From contig DASTXR010000154.1 of assembly GCA_035765415.1 (NCBI GenBank), positions 42,209-106,208 of the forward strand: a stretch of 64,000 nucleotides of DNA. The letters run 5' to 3'. The DNA is from CADEED01 sp035765415. GTDB lineage: Bacteria > Pseudomonadota > Gammaproteobacteria > Steroidobacterales > Steroidobacteraceae. Below the pieces are notes generated by a model. It ran no database searches. It saw only the letters and a list, made by a program, of their open reading frames with translations, and was not told where the DNA came from. Made by a program: the position numbers and the translations under genes. Below, one piece after another: positions 34,190 to 42,805 of this stretch. Position 1 is the first letter of the stretch. Every line of letters starts with the position of its first letter.

Positions 34190-36508
34190 CTACATCTCCC
34201 GCGCGACCTTCGCCTTGCGGACGAGCTGCACGAACTCGGTACGGTAGCCGAACGCATCATCACCCTTCGCGGCCTGTGCCTGGTTGATGACGTCGTCGTA
34301 TTTCAGCGCGCCCGTGAAGGTGCCGCCGCGCAGGAGCTGGCCAAATCCGGCTACCGCGGTCGAGAACTGCACGTCGCGCTGAATGTTCCGCGGCACGTCG
34401 CCTGCGGCGATCAGTATCGGCTGCTCGATCAGGTCCGACGTGTCGCTGTCCGGTAGTTTGTAGCGGATCTTCAGGAACCCGTATTCGCTGGCCTTGCCGG
34501 CAGCCGCGGGCGGCTGCGCCTCCTTCGCGTAGCGGCTCTTGTCCACCATGCGCGTGGCGGAATCCACGGGCGTGATCTCGTAGATGGCGGTCACCGTGTG
34601 GCCCGAGCCGACATCGCCGGCGTCCACCGCGTCGTTGTTGAAGTCCTCGCGCTTGAGGGCGCGGGTCTCATAACCCACGAGGCGATACTCCGCCACCGTC
34701 TGCGGGTTGAACTCCACCTGCAGCTTCACGTCCCTGGCGATGGTGAACAGCGAAGCGCCCGCTTCCTGCACCAGCACTTTCTGGGCTTCGCCGAGCGTGT
34801 CGATGTACACGGCCACGCCGTTTCCATTCTGCGCCAGCGCCTGCGCCAGCTCATCGCGGTAGTTGCCCTGGCCGAAACCGAGCACGGAGAGAAAGATGCC
34901 CTTCTCGCGCTTGCGCTCCACGAACCCCTTGAGCTCGTTCGTGCTGGCGATGCCGACATTGAAGTCACCATCCGTGGCCAGCAGGATGCGATTCACGCCG
35001 CCCTTGCGGAAGTTGGCCTCGGCAAGCTGGTAGGCCCGTTCGATTCCCTGGGCGCCCGCCGTGGATCCGCCGGGACGCAGGTCGCGCAGCGCGCTGATGA
35101 TTTTCTGCTTGTCCTTCACGGCCGTCGGCTCGAGCACCGTGCCCGCCTCGCCGGCGTACACCACGATACCCACGGTGTCGGTCGGCTTCAGGCTCGAGAG
35201 CAGCAGCTCCATCGACTGGACCGCCAGCGGCAGTTTGTCAGGCGAGTCCATCGACCCGCTCACGTCGAGCAGCAGCACCAGGTTGGCTCCCGGTGCGTTG
35301 TCGCGCGGGACCTCGTAGCCCTTGATGCCGATGTGCACCAGCTTGCGGCCCTTGCCCCACGGGGAGTCACTAACTACCACCGTGGGCCTGAACGGCGACT
35401 TCGCGGACGTCGCCGCCGGCCACGCGTAGTCGAAGTAGTTGATCATCTCCTCGACGCGCACCGAATCCTTCTGCGGCAGCCGTCCGGAGCTCAGTTGCCG
35501 GCGCATGAAGGAGTACGACGCGGTGTCCACGTCGGCCGAGAACGTGGACACCGGTTCGTCGGCGACCTGCTTGACGGGGTTCACGTCGAACTGCTGGAAC
35601 TTGTCGCGGCCTTCCTCAGGCATGCCCGGCCGCACGTCGAGACGACTCGAAGGCATCGCGGCCGTGCTGGTGGGCGCGATCAGCATTCGCGAATTCGATG
35701 CATCGTTGGCCACGGGCGGCGCAACGCCCTTGTGCGGGGCTCGCGCCGCCGCAGCCGACCGGCGCGGGCCGGTGACGACCACCGATTCGAGAGACTCGGT
35801 CTCCCGCGCACTGCGCTGCGTTTCCGCCTGGACCTGAGCCTGGGCCACTGCACGCGCCTGAGCATCTGCCTGCATCTGCTCCGCCGTGCGCTGGAGATAT
35901 TCCGGCGAGGCCACTTCGGACGGAATCGGTTCGCCAGTCAACGATTGCAGTTCTGCGACTGCGGCAGGTTCTTCCACGATGTCCGCCTCGATGGGCGGCG
36001 CCTGCGCCTCGAATTTCTCACGCGTGGCCTGAACCGCGTCGGCGGATTGCGGTGGCGCCGTCTTCGCGAGTTTCGGTTCGGCGAGCGGCTCTTCAGTTTC
36101 CGGTGCTGGCACGGGCGCCGGAGCCGACTCTTGCGCTGGCAATCCTTCAGTGCTGGCCGGCGGCCGCAGGTCGTCGAACAGACGGGAGTCGCCGTACTTC
36201 GAGAAGAAGGGCCAGACAATCGCGATGCCGAGGGCGAGCACACAGGCGCCCGCGACGCCGGCAAACAGATTGCGACTAACAAACCAGTTCATGGAAGTTC
36301 TCCCGTGCGATGAGTCGACACGGAAGAGACGCAGCGCGTCCCACAAACCTTTGGATGCGGATTCAGAAACGGGATCTGCGTCCTGGTTCGCCGCCTGCAC
36401 GCGCGCGAACTCCTCGAGCGCCGCACGCTTGGCGCGCAGCCGCGCTTCGGGATCGGGAGCGGGCGCGTTCACGCGCGCCAGTTTCGATTCGAAGGATTTC
36501 TCATTCAT
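34190..36508 (-). CDS. Membrane-anchored von Willebrand factor A protein
   Basis: A 772-residue protein. Residues 1-90 are cytoplasmic and charged; one membrane helix follows at about 96-113 (GACVLALGIAIVWPFF). Next comes a Pro/Ala/Gln-rich linker with the odd VVVTGPRR motif, and a YfbK-type vWA domain with an intact MIDAS site (LLLDVSGSMDS) and a DUF3520 C-terminus. Its ATG lies 8 bp inside the upstream ECF sigma gene, so the two are co-translated. The layout of cytoplasmic tail, helix and large outer domain is that of a possible anti-sigma/sensor partner, but the tail shows no clear anti-sigma motif. Confidence 0.85.
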   Translation of the reverse strand: MNEKSFESKLARVNAPAPDPEARLRAKRAALEEFARVQAANQDADPVSESASKGLWDALRLFRVDSSHGRTSMNWFVSRNLFAGVAGACVLALGIAIVWPFFSKYGDSRLFDDLRPPASTEGLPAQESAPAPVPAPETEEPLAEPKLAKTAPPQSADAVQATREKFEAQAPPIEADIVEEPAAVAELQSLTGEPIPSEVASPEYLQRTAEQMQADAQARAVAQAQVQAETQRSARETESLESVVVTGPRRSAAAARAPHKGVAPPVANDASNSRMLIAPTSTAAMPSSRLDVRPGMPEEGRDKFQQFDVNPVKQVADEPVSTFSADVDTASYSFMRRQLSSGRLPQKDSVRVEEMINYFDYAWPAATSAKSPFRPTVVVSDSPWGKGRKLVHIGIKGYEVPRDNAPGANLVLLLDVSGSMDSPDKLPLAVQSMELLLSSLKPTDTVGIVVYAGEAGTVLEPTAVKDKQKIISALRDLRPGGSTAGAQGIERAYQLAEANFRKGGVNRILLATDGDFNVGIASTNELKGFVERKREKGIFLSVLGFGQGNYRDELAQALAQNGNGVAVYIDTLGEAQKVLVQEAGASLFTIARDVKLQVEFNPQTVAEYRLVGYETRALKREDFNNDAVDAGDVGSGHTVTAIYEITPVDSATRMVDKSRYAKEAQPPAAAGKASEYGFLKIRYKLPDSDTSDLIEQPILIAAGDVPRNIQRDVQFSTAVAGFGQLLRGGTFTGALKYDDVINQAQAAKGDDAFGYRTEFVQLVRKAKVAREM

Positions 36509-37031
36509 AGGCCAGGCTCGCACGGGCTTCCTGCTTGCCCATGTGTTTGCGGATCGTGTGAACCCGCCAGGAGATCGTGGATTCCGAAACGCCGAGCACG
36601 GCGCCGGCCTCGGCATGACTCATGCCTTCCGCGTGCACCAGCAGAGCGGTTTCCTTCATGCCCTCGCCGAGCTTCGCCACTTGCGCCAGCACCTGGGCGA
36701 GGTAGATACCGTCTTCATGGCGCGGGGACTCCGTCATGGCTTCCTCATCGGGCAGTTCGTCGTGGTCGTGACGCTGCTGCGTACGCTGCCAGTCGTGCGC
36801 GCAGCTGATGACCAACCGGTAGAGCCAACTGGTGAACGCCGCCTGGAATCGATACTGCGAAAGGCTGGTCGCCAGTTTCATGCACGCCTGCTGGGCAATG
36901 TCTTCGGCGTTGGCGGCATGACCACACCATTTCCACGCAAAGCGATAGATGGTGTCGTAATGCAGATCCAATAGCTCGGCAAAGGACTTCGCGTCCCCAC
37001 CCTGCGCCCGGCGTATTAGAGCTTCATCCAT
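36501..37031 (-). CDS. ECF-type RNA polymerase sigma factor
   Basis: A 176-residue sigma-70 family protein. Region 2 reads FAELLDLHYDTIYRFAWKW and AEDIAQQACMKLATSL; region 4 is a helix-turn-helix HAEGMSHAEAGAVLGVSESTISWRV. Region 3 is absent, as expected for ECF factors. It overlaps the vWA gene by 8 bp, so the vWA protein probably regulates it or is its target. Confidence 0.9.
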   Translation of the reverse strand: MDEALIRRAQGGDAKSFAELLDLHYDTIYRFAWKWCGHAANAEDIAQQACMKLATSLSQYRFQAAFTSWLYRLVISCAHDWQRTQQRHDHDELPDEEAMTESPRHEDGIYLAQVLAQVAKLGEGMKETALLVHAEGMSHAEAGAVLGVSESTISWRVHTIRKHMGKQEARASLAYE

Positions 37032-37150
37032 CCGTTCAGCCGCCCGTAACTGTTCATTAGACGCGGCGCGCCCGCGTTTCCTTGGGAGCGCGCAACACCA
37101 TGACTAGTAAACGAATCCGGGGCCGGATCGGGTCGGGGCAACGGACAATG

Positions 37151-38158
37151 TCAAACCGCTCCGCTCGGCACCTTGTAGGGAGCGCCCGGGATTTCACGAA
37201 CGAGGCGTGGCACGAGATAGCCGGAAAGGCGGGTGCTCAATTCGCGAACCAGCGCCTGGGCATGTTCTTCGGCGACATCGAAGTGGGCGGTTCCGCGCAC
37301 CCGATCGGGCAGGTGCAGGTAGTAAGGCACCACTCCCGCATCCATGAGCGAGCGCGACAGCTGCGCCAGCGTGTCGGCATCGTCGTTCACGCCCTTGAGC
37401 AGCACGGACTGGTTGAGCAACGTGACCCCCGCCGCACGCAGTTTCGCGCAGGCGGATCGCACATCGCCGTCGATCTCGTTGGCATGGTTGATGTGCAGAA
37501 CGAACACGGTTGGAAGCCTGACGCCGCGCAGCCATGCCAGCAGTCCCGCGTCCACGCGCGACGGCAGCACGACGGGCTGGCGCGTGTGCACACGCAGGCG
37601 CTGCACGTGCCGCATGCGCGCAAGCGCATCGGTGATCCGGGTCAGCCGGGAGTCGCTCAACGACAGCGGATCCCCGCCGCTCAGGATGACTTCCTCGAGC
37701 GAGGTATCGCCGGCGATCACGTCGAGCGCGGCACTGAAACGACTTGCGCCTTCTTCGGCGGCCTCCTGCTGGGCCGAGTACGGAAATTCCCGCCGGAAGC
37801 AGTAGCGACAATGGATTGCGCAGGCTTGCGTGGTGATGAGCAACGCGCGTCCCGCATATTTTTGCAGCAGCCCCGGCGCCCGTTTGGCGCCATGTTCCTG
37901 CAACGGGTCGGAGCCATATCCGGGCGTCTCGATGAGCTCATCGGCGAGCGGCAGGACCTGGCGCAGAAGCGGATCGCGCGCATCGCCACGACGAATGCGG
38001 CTGAGGTAACTGCGTGTGACACGCAGCGCGAATGCCGAAGATGCCGCGTGCGCCGGCGCACCCAGGGCGGGATCGAGTTCGAGTTCGGCCAGCAGCTGCG
38101 CAGGATCGGTGATGGCGCGCGACAGCTCGCGCTGCCAGGTAGACAGGGGCAGGATCAT
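37151..38158 (-). CDS. epmB: EF-P (R)-beta-lysine 2,3-aminomutase
   Basis: Radical SAM, PLP-dependent enzyme that converts (S)-alpha-lysine to (R)-beta-lysine for elongation factor P modification. The 335-residue product has the cluster motif CAIHCRYC (Cys 113, 117, 120), LEEVILSGGDPLSLSD, VHTRQPVVLPSRV and the short C-terminus of EpmB (no long LysK-type tail). It lies 10 bp after an ABC permease. Neither efp nor epmA is in the window, so the genomic pairing is elsewhere. Confidence 0.93.
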   Translation of the reverse strand: MILPLSTWQRELSRAITDPAQLLAELELDPALGAPAHAASSAFALRVTRSYLSRIRRGDARDPLLRQVLPLADELIETPGYGSDPLQEHGAKRAPGLLQKYAGRALLITTQACAIHCRYCFRREFPYSAQQEAAEEGASRFSAALDVIAGDTSLEEVILSGGDPLSLSDSRLTRITDALARMRHVQRLRVHTRQPVVLPSRVDAGLLAWLRGVRLPTVFVLHINHANEIDGDVRSACAKLRAAGVTLLNQSVLLKGVNDDADTLAQLSRSLMDAGVVPYYLHLPDRVRGTAHFDVAEEHAQALVRELSTRLSGYLVPRLVREIPGAPYKVPSGAV

Positions 38159-38168
38159 GAAAAGGCTC

Positions 38169-39461
38169 TCAAGTCGTTTTGATCTTCAGGCAGGACCAGT
38201 CGATTTTTCGCCAGCGCCAGACTGCGAAGGCGCGCAGCACCATCGCCGCAAGCAGGGTGAACACGATGGGCAGCGGATCGGGCTTCAGTTCCAGGGGCTG
38301 GACGACGGCATAAGCCGCGCGCCATACGACCGGCAGGAGAATAATCGCGGCGAGGATTATGTGGCCGTTCGGCATATCCCGCCACTTGCCGGCGAACGTG
38401 GGCCAGGCGAGGCCCAGGTACAGCGCCGGAAGTGAGCCAACCGCGACGGCAGGCAACCCTGCAAGGAGCCGCGGCCACATCCGCCAGGAGGCGAAACCCA
38501 CGGCGACAGCGGCGACGGCGAGCCAGACGACCAGGGTGATCGCGAGAAGATTGACGAGCAACGCCCGCTCGCATTCGCGCAGCACCTGCGCGCGCGAGTC
38601 GCCGAATCGCAACCACAGAAGGCGGCCGCGGTGCGCCATGGACATGGCCATGAACAGGATTGCGACGGCGATGAATCCCGAGGCACCGCCCAGCAGCGCA
38701 GACAGACTGTCGTGAGCGCGGATCGCGAGCAGGTCGCGAAGCATCAGGCAGACAGCGAGCGTGCCCAGGAATGCGATGGGCAACGTGGCCTTCACCGGCT
38801 GGCCCGCCTGAAGCAGCAGCCGCGCGGGAGCGCGCCGCGCGAGTCCGAGAGTGCTCATCCGCAGTTCGAACGTGCGTGCGAAATCACGAGCACGCGCCAC
38901 CCAGCCTTCGGGCGGAACACCGGCCGTAATCACCACGTACAACCACAACACGCCGACGCTCACCGCCGTGACCCACGACAGCCCCATCGATGGCTCCCGG
39001 AAGATGGCCTCGACGAACAGCAGCGTCAGCGTGACGATGAATGCCTGTGCCACGCGCGGCTGTATTTTCGGCAGCCTGTGCGCGAAGGCCAGGAATGCGA
39101 CGCCCGCGAGCGCGGCAAAAGCCAGCGGAACGTTGCGGATCGGCAGTTGCACGACTCCGCGCGCTTGCGCCCAGCAGGTGACTGCGGCGACGACCGACAT
39201 TCCGAAGAGCACGAGGATCGCCAGCGCGCGCGTGAGGACGCGCTCGCCATCGGGCAACCAGCGCCAGACCTTCGAAGCCGCGAAATCCCGGTAGCGCACG
39301 CCGACCCAGACCGCGCATCCCGCCATGCCGATGAGCTTCATCAGGAACTGCCTGCGGTCCTGGGATGCGCTCGCGGCGTTGACCTGCAACGCGAAGGCAA
39401 CCATCAGCAGCAATCCCGGCCAACGCACCAGCATCCACAACAGGCGCAGTGTCGGACTCAT
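38169..39461 (-). CDS. ABC transporter membrane subunit, unknown substrate
   Basis: A 430-residue polytopic protein with at least ten hydrophobic segments. No close family is recognised, but its ATG overlaps the stop of the ABC ATPase gene (ATGA), which makes it the membrane partner. It resembles large ABC-2-type permeases without a clear loop motif. Cotranscribed with the ATPase and the GntR regulator, so its substrate may be an antibiotic, peptide or lipid. Confidence 0.72.
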   Translation of the reverse strand: MSPTLRLLWMLVRWPGLLLMVAFALQVNAASASQDRRQFLMKLIGMAGCAVWVGVRYRDFAASKVWRWLPDGERVLTRALAILVLFGMSVVAAVTCWAQARGVVQLPIRNVPLAFAALAGVAFLAFAHRLPKIQPRVAQAFIVTLTLLFVEAIFREPSMGLSWVTAVSVGVLWLYVVITAGVPPEGWVARARDFARTFELRMSTLGLARRAPARLLLQAGQPVKATLPIAFLGTLAVCLMLRDLLAIRAHDSLSALLGGASGFIAVAILFMAMSMAHRGRLLWLRFGDSRAQVLRECERALLVNLLAITLVVWLAVAAVAVGFASWRMWPRLLAGLPAVAVGSLPALYLGLAWPTFAGKWRDMPNGHIILAAIILLPVVWRAAYAVVQPLELKPDPLPIVFTLLAAMVLRAFAVWRWRKIDWSCLKIKTT

Positions 39462-40342
39462 GAGTGCAACTCCAGGAAAATGTCTTCCAGCCCCAGGTGC
39501 TCGACGCGCGCCTCGGCGCCTAACAACGCCTGGAGCGAAGACCAGTCCTCGCCGGCTGCGCGCATGGCGACGATCCTGCAGCCCGATCCGTTCACGCGAC
39601 GCACGCTGACCGTGTGGCGCAGCCGTGAGCGCACGCTCTCGGCCGCGTCTTCGCGCACGTGCACGCGAATCACCGACTCCTTGAGCGCGTCGAGCTCGCC
39701 CTGCCACAGCAGCCGCCCGTCCTTGAGCACCCAGATGCGATTCGCCAGCCGCTCGACATCCGAGACGATGTGCGAAGAAAACACCACCGCGCGACACTCG
39801 TCGGCCGACACTTCGACGATCTGCTGCAGGAACTGGCGGCGGGCGATGGGATCGAGGCTCGCGACCGGTTCGTCGAGCACCAGCAGGTCCGGACGCGGCG
39901 CCAGCGCCGCAATGATCGCGAGCTTCTGGCGCTGACCTTCCGAATAGTTCTTGATGTATTGCTCTCCTTCGACACCCCACTGCAACAACAGCCGGTCGAC
40001 CAGCGCGTTGTCCCAGGTGCGGTAGAACGACGCCATGAGCTCGAGGTATTGCCTGCCCTTGAGGATGCCGATGAGCTCGTCGGATTGCGGCACGAAGCCG
40101 ACCCGCCGCTTCGCATCGAGCGGCGCGGCGATGGCGTCGACGCCGAACAACCTGACCTCTCCCGCACTCGGCGGACTCAGGCCCATCATCATTTCGATGA
40201 GCGTGGTCTTGCCGGCGCCGTTCGCGCCGAGCAAGCCGACGACTTCGCCGGCATGCACGCTGGCGTGGATGTCGGTCAATACACGTTTGCCGTCGAAGAT
40301 CTTGTACGCAGCTTGTGCGGACAGATAGGCATCATTCGTCAT
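39458..40342 (-). CDS. ABC transporter ATP-binding protein (YtrB-like)
   Basis: A 294-residue ATPase: Walker A GLLGANGAGKTTLIEMM, Q-loop FVPQSDELIG, signature YSEGQRQKLAI, Walker B LLVLDEPVASLDP and H-loop SSHIVSD. The S in the signature is followed by EGQ instead of GGQ, which is common in this export subfamily. The regulator upstream overlaps it by 11 bp and the permease downstream by 4 bp, as in YtrA-type operons that respond to cell-envelope stress. Confidence 0.92.
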   Translation of the reverse strand: MTNDAYLSAQAAYKIFDGKRVLTDIHASVHAGEVVGLLGANGAGKTTLIEMMMGLSPPSAGEVRLFGVDAIAAPLDAKRRVGFVPQSDELIGILKGRQYLELMASFYRTWDNALVDRLLLQWGVEGEQYIKNYSEGQRQKLAIIAALAPRPDLLVLDEPVASLDPIARRQFLQQIVEVSADECRAVVFSSHIVSDVERLANRIWVLKDGRLLWQGELDALKESVIRVHVREDAAESVRSRLRHTVSVRRVNGSGCRIVAMRAAGEDWSSLQALLGAEARVEHLGLEDIFLELHS

Positions 40343-40712
40343 GTTCGCTCCACTTCCTGCGAATGGCTTTCGCCAGGTCTTCCTGTGACAGATCGAGCTG
40401 CCGCGCGGACAGCACCAGTTGATCGAGCTCGGCGTCGAGCTGCTGCATGCGCTGCGTGCGCGGCGCCTGCGCGCGGTCCTGCTCGGCGACCGCCATGGGC
40501 TTGCCGCGCTGGCGCGTCAGCACGCCTTCGGCCTCGAGCAGGCTGTAGGCCTTGGAGACGGTCATGGGGTTCACCGCATGCTGCAGCGCCAGCTCGCGCA
40601 CGGACGGTAGCTCCGCGCCCGCCGCCAGCTGCCCGCTCGCGACCATGCGCCTGACCTGGTCGATCAGCTGCCGGTAGATGGGCGTGCCGGATTGCGGGTT
40701 GAGAATGAACAT
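40332..40712 (-). CDS. GntR-family regulator, YtrA subfamily
   Basis: A 126-residue repressor-like protein. The winged helix reads IYRQLIDQVRRMVASGQLAAGAELPSVRELA (in two parts), HAVNPMTVSKAYSLLEAEG, followed by a short helical dimer tail. ATG 40712 begins the homology; upstream frame extends only into the operator region. It probably represses its own ABC transporter operon through the palindrome at 40731-40756. Confidence 0.9.
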   Translation of the reverse strand: MFILNPQSGTPIYRQLIDQVRRMVASGQLAAGAELPSVRELALQHAVNPMTVSKAYSLLEAEGVLTRQRGKPMAVAEQDRAQAPRTQRMQQLDAELDQLVLSARQLDLSQEDLAKAIRRKWSEHDE

Positions 40713-40730
40713 GGGCCGTCTCGGGTATCT

Positions 40731-40756
40731 ATGTGTATTAGTACAACTATACACAT
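40731..40756. promoter_or_regulatory. GntR operator over the operon promoter
   Basis: ATGTGTAT and ATACACAT are exact 8-bp inverted arms with a 10-bp spacer. A TTGACG -35 on the minus strand lies at 40762-40767, so the dyad covers the promoter core 19-44 bp before the regulator's ATG. Position and symmetry fit autorepression. Confidence 0.72.
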
Positions 40757-40785
40757 GACGCCGTCAACGGTCGGTTCACATATTT

Positions 40786-41598
40786 TTACTTTTTCGGCGC
40801 GAGCTCGCGGATCCGGATGTTGCGGAACCAGACCGGCTGCGACTCGGCCTGCAATGCGATGTGGCCGAACGACAGCTGCAACGGCGCGCCCGTGGCCAGC
40901 AGCGCCTGCGCGTTCGCTTCCCTGGGATCGAGCTGCGGATGCTGATAACGCAGCACTTCCACGCCGTTGATCCGGTGCACGATTTCCTCGTGGCCGCGCA
41001 CCTCGACTTCGACCGCCACCCACGCGTCGACCGGGAACAGCCTGGAACTCGAATCGATGATGTGTTCGGTCTTCAGCTTTCCGCCCATCTCGAGATTGGT
41101 GCCAGGCGTGCAGACATTGCCGGTCTGCCGGCCCGCGGTCGCTCCGGCGGCCAGGAACTGCACTTCCATGCTCGCCGGCCACGCCTGGTTCAGCCCCATG
41201 CTCATCGGCGATTGCGAATGGACCATCACGCCGCTGTTGAGCTTGGCCCAGGGCGGCGAATCCTCGATGGCCTTGCCGGTAATCTTGTACTCGAGTTGCA
41301 GGACGTAATTTCCGTAAGCCTGGTTCGAATACAGATGCCCGAACTGTTCGTCGAACTTGCCATAACGGTCGTAGCTCACCTTGATGACGCCGTCCTCGAC
41401 ACGAAACGTGTCCGCGTAGTTTTCGCCGAGCGCGTGCTTGTTGATCTTGACGGTCCAGCCCGAGAGATCCTTGCCGTTGAACAGCGAGTGCCATTCACCA
41501 GGTGCCGGCGCCTTTGCGTTCTCGGCGGGATTCACCGGTTGCGACAAGGCCGGGGCCGCGAGGCCGAGAGCCATCGCCGCAGTCAATGCAATTTTCAT
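40786..41598 (-). CDS. Secreted DUF1080 / 3-keto-disaccharide hydrolase-like protein
   Basis: A 270-residue exported protein (signal peptide to about PALSQ) with the laminin/concanavalin-like DUF1080 fold. Visible motifs are WHSLFNGKDLSGWTV, DTFRVEDGVIKVSYD, NSGVMVHSQ, SMEVQFLAAGA and NVCTPGTNLE. Related enzymes split 3-keto-glycosides. ATG 41598 has GAGGGG five bases upstream. Divergent from the next small secreted gene by 80 bp. Confidence 0.85.
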   Translation of the reverse strand: MKIALTAAMALGLAAPALSQPVNPAENAKAPAPGEWHSLFNGKDLSGWTVKINKHALGENYADTFRVEDGVIKVSYDRYGKFDEQFGHLYSNQAYGNYVLQLEYKITGKAIEDSPPWAKLNSGVMVHSQSPMSMGLNQAWPASMEVQFLAAGATAGRQTGNVCTPGTNLEMGGKLKTEHIIDSSSRLFPVDAWVAVEVEVRGHEEIVHRINGVEVLRYQHPQLDPREANAQALLATGAPLQLSFGHIALQAESQPVWFRNIRIRELAPKK

Positions 41599-41678
41599 GT
41601 TCACCCCTCGTTTCATCTGGCGACAACGGTACTCGCCGTTTCGGAAGAGCGGTAGTAGGCTTTCGGCAGGGGGAGATC

Positions 41679-42206
41679 GTGAACAATTTCAGTATTCGAA
41701 TCGTCGTGCTCGTCACGACCTTGTTTGTTGCGAGCAGCGCCGTCGCGCAGGAACCTGCACCCGCCGCCGCGCCCGCGGAGCCCGCCAAAGAAATGCCGGT
41801 CTACGACACTGCGCTCGCGCCGGGCTGGCAGAACTGGAGCTGGGCCAAGGCGGACCTGAGCGTCGACCTCACCGGCAGCGCGCGAAAACCCATTCGGGTG
41901 GTCGCCGGTCCATGGCAGGCGCTGTACCTGTACCACGAGCCGTTCAGCACATCGGGAATGACGAAGCTTTCGCTGCTGATACAGGGGTCGGCGCCGGACG
42001 GCGAAGTCCGCATCCTCGCGCTCATCGACGGCAAGACCGTGGGCGACGGAAAACTCGTGAGACTCAGCAACACAGGCTGGACGCAGGTGGTCGTGCCGCT
42101 CGTAACACTTGGCGTCGAAGACAAGGTGATGGACGGCCTGTGGGTTCAGAACGCCACGGCCGCCGATCTGCCGAAGTTTTACGTTACCGAGATCAGGATC
42201 CACTGA
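41679..42206 (+). CDS. Secreted carbohydrate-binding-like protein
   Basis: A 175-residue product starting with GTG after GGGGGAGA. A signal peptide to about SSAVAQ and a Pro/Ala linker precede a single beta-sandwich domain (WQNWSWAKADLSVDLTGSA, PWQALYLYHEPFSTSGM, VDGLWVQNATAADLPKFYV-like end) resembling carbohydrate-binding modules. No catalytic residues are evident. Its last 14 bp overlap the convergent hlyC-like gene. Confidence 0.68.
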   Translation: MNNFSIRIVVLVTTLFVASSAVAQEPAPAAAPAEPAKEMPVYDTALAPGWQNWSWAKADLSVDLTGSARKPIRVVAGPWQALYLYHEPFSTSGMTKLSLLIQGSAPDGEVRILALIDGKTVGDGKLVRLSNTGWTQVVVPLVTLGVEDKVMDGLWVQNATAADLPKFYVTEIRIH

Positions 42207-42756
42207 CTCCCGAAACCGCGGCTGCAGCCAGGTGCGACCTCATGTGCACCTTGTCCCGCCGGCCGGTGGCGGGATCGGTGCGATGCAGATTGAAAGGCGT
42301 CTTTGCAAACGGGCCCTTGATGAGGTCGAGCAACATCCCCTCGGCGAGTTTGTTTTCCTTGTTCGCGAACGGCGCGATCAGCTCCACCAGCCACACGCGA
42401 TCCCCTGATTTCCATTCGTCCAGGGTCAGGTGTTCGCCGCGCTCCAGCTTCTGCTCAGCGGCTTCCGATACCTTCGCCCACACCGCCACACCCAATGGCA
42501 TTTTTTCCAAGCCTTCCCGCGTGATTGCACCTTTGGGAAGGCTGGCCTCGTCTATCTGCTCCGCGCCGGGCAAGGGACCGAAAGAGAAGATGCGGAATTG
42601 CTCGTGGATGATCGCCGGCATGAACGACCACTCCAGGTCCTTGATCTTCAGCTCCTTGTGAAGTGGCGACTGCGACAGCAGCCAGACTACCTGCCCAAGC
42701 GCTTCCGCGACGGTGCGCGGCGCACCTGAAGACGAATTTACCAATGGTGCATTCAC
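42193..42756 (-). CDS. HlyC/RTX-type protoxin lysine acyltransferase
   Basis: Activates RTX proteins by acylating internal lysines from acyl-ACP. The HlyC features are clear in this 187-residue product: VVWLLSQSPLHKELKI with catalytic His (33 from the GTG start), VWAKVSEAAE, and EWKSGDRVWLVELIAPF with the conserved Asp (119). A stretch of about 25 residues between the two is longer than in E. coli HlyC. I prefer GTG 42756 (GGGAG upstream); a TTG at 42789 would add 11 residues with no ribosome site. Last gene of the giant RTX operon, 49 bp after hlyD. Confidence 0.85.
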   Translation of the reverse strand: MNAPLVNSSSGAPRTVAEALGQVVWLLSQSPLHKELKIKDLEWSFMPAIIHEQFRIFSFGPLPGAEQIDEASLPKGAITREGLEKMPLGVAVWAKVSEAAEQKLERGEHLTLDEWKSGDRVWLVELIAPFANKENKLAEGMLLDLIKGPFAKTPFNLHRTDPATGRRDKVHMRSHLAAAAVSGVSGS

Positions 42757-42805
42757 TATCTCATGCTCCCGGTGCGTGACCGACGTCAATAGCTGAAGGT
42801 TACGC

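Noticed and set aside
34598..36313. Plus-strand frame of about 570 codons antisense to the vWA gene
   Set aside because: Arg/His/Leu-rich composition typical of antisense frames and no domain.
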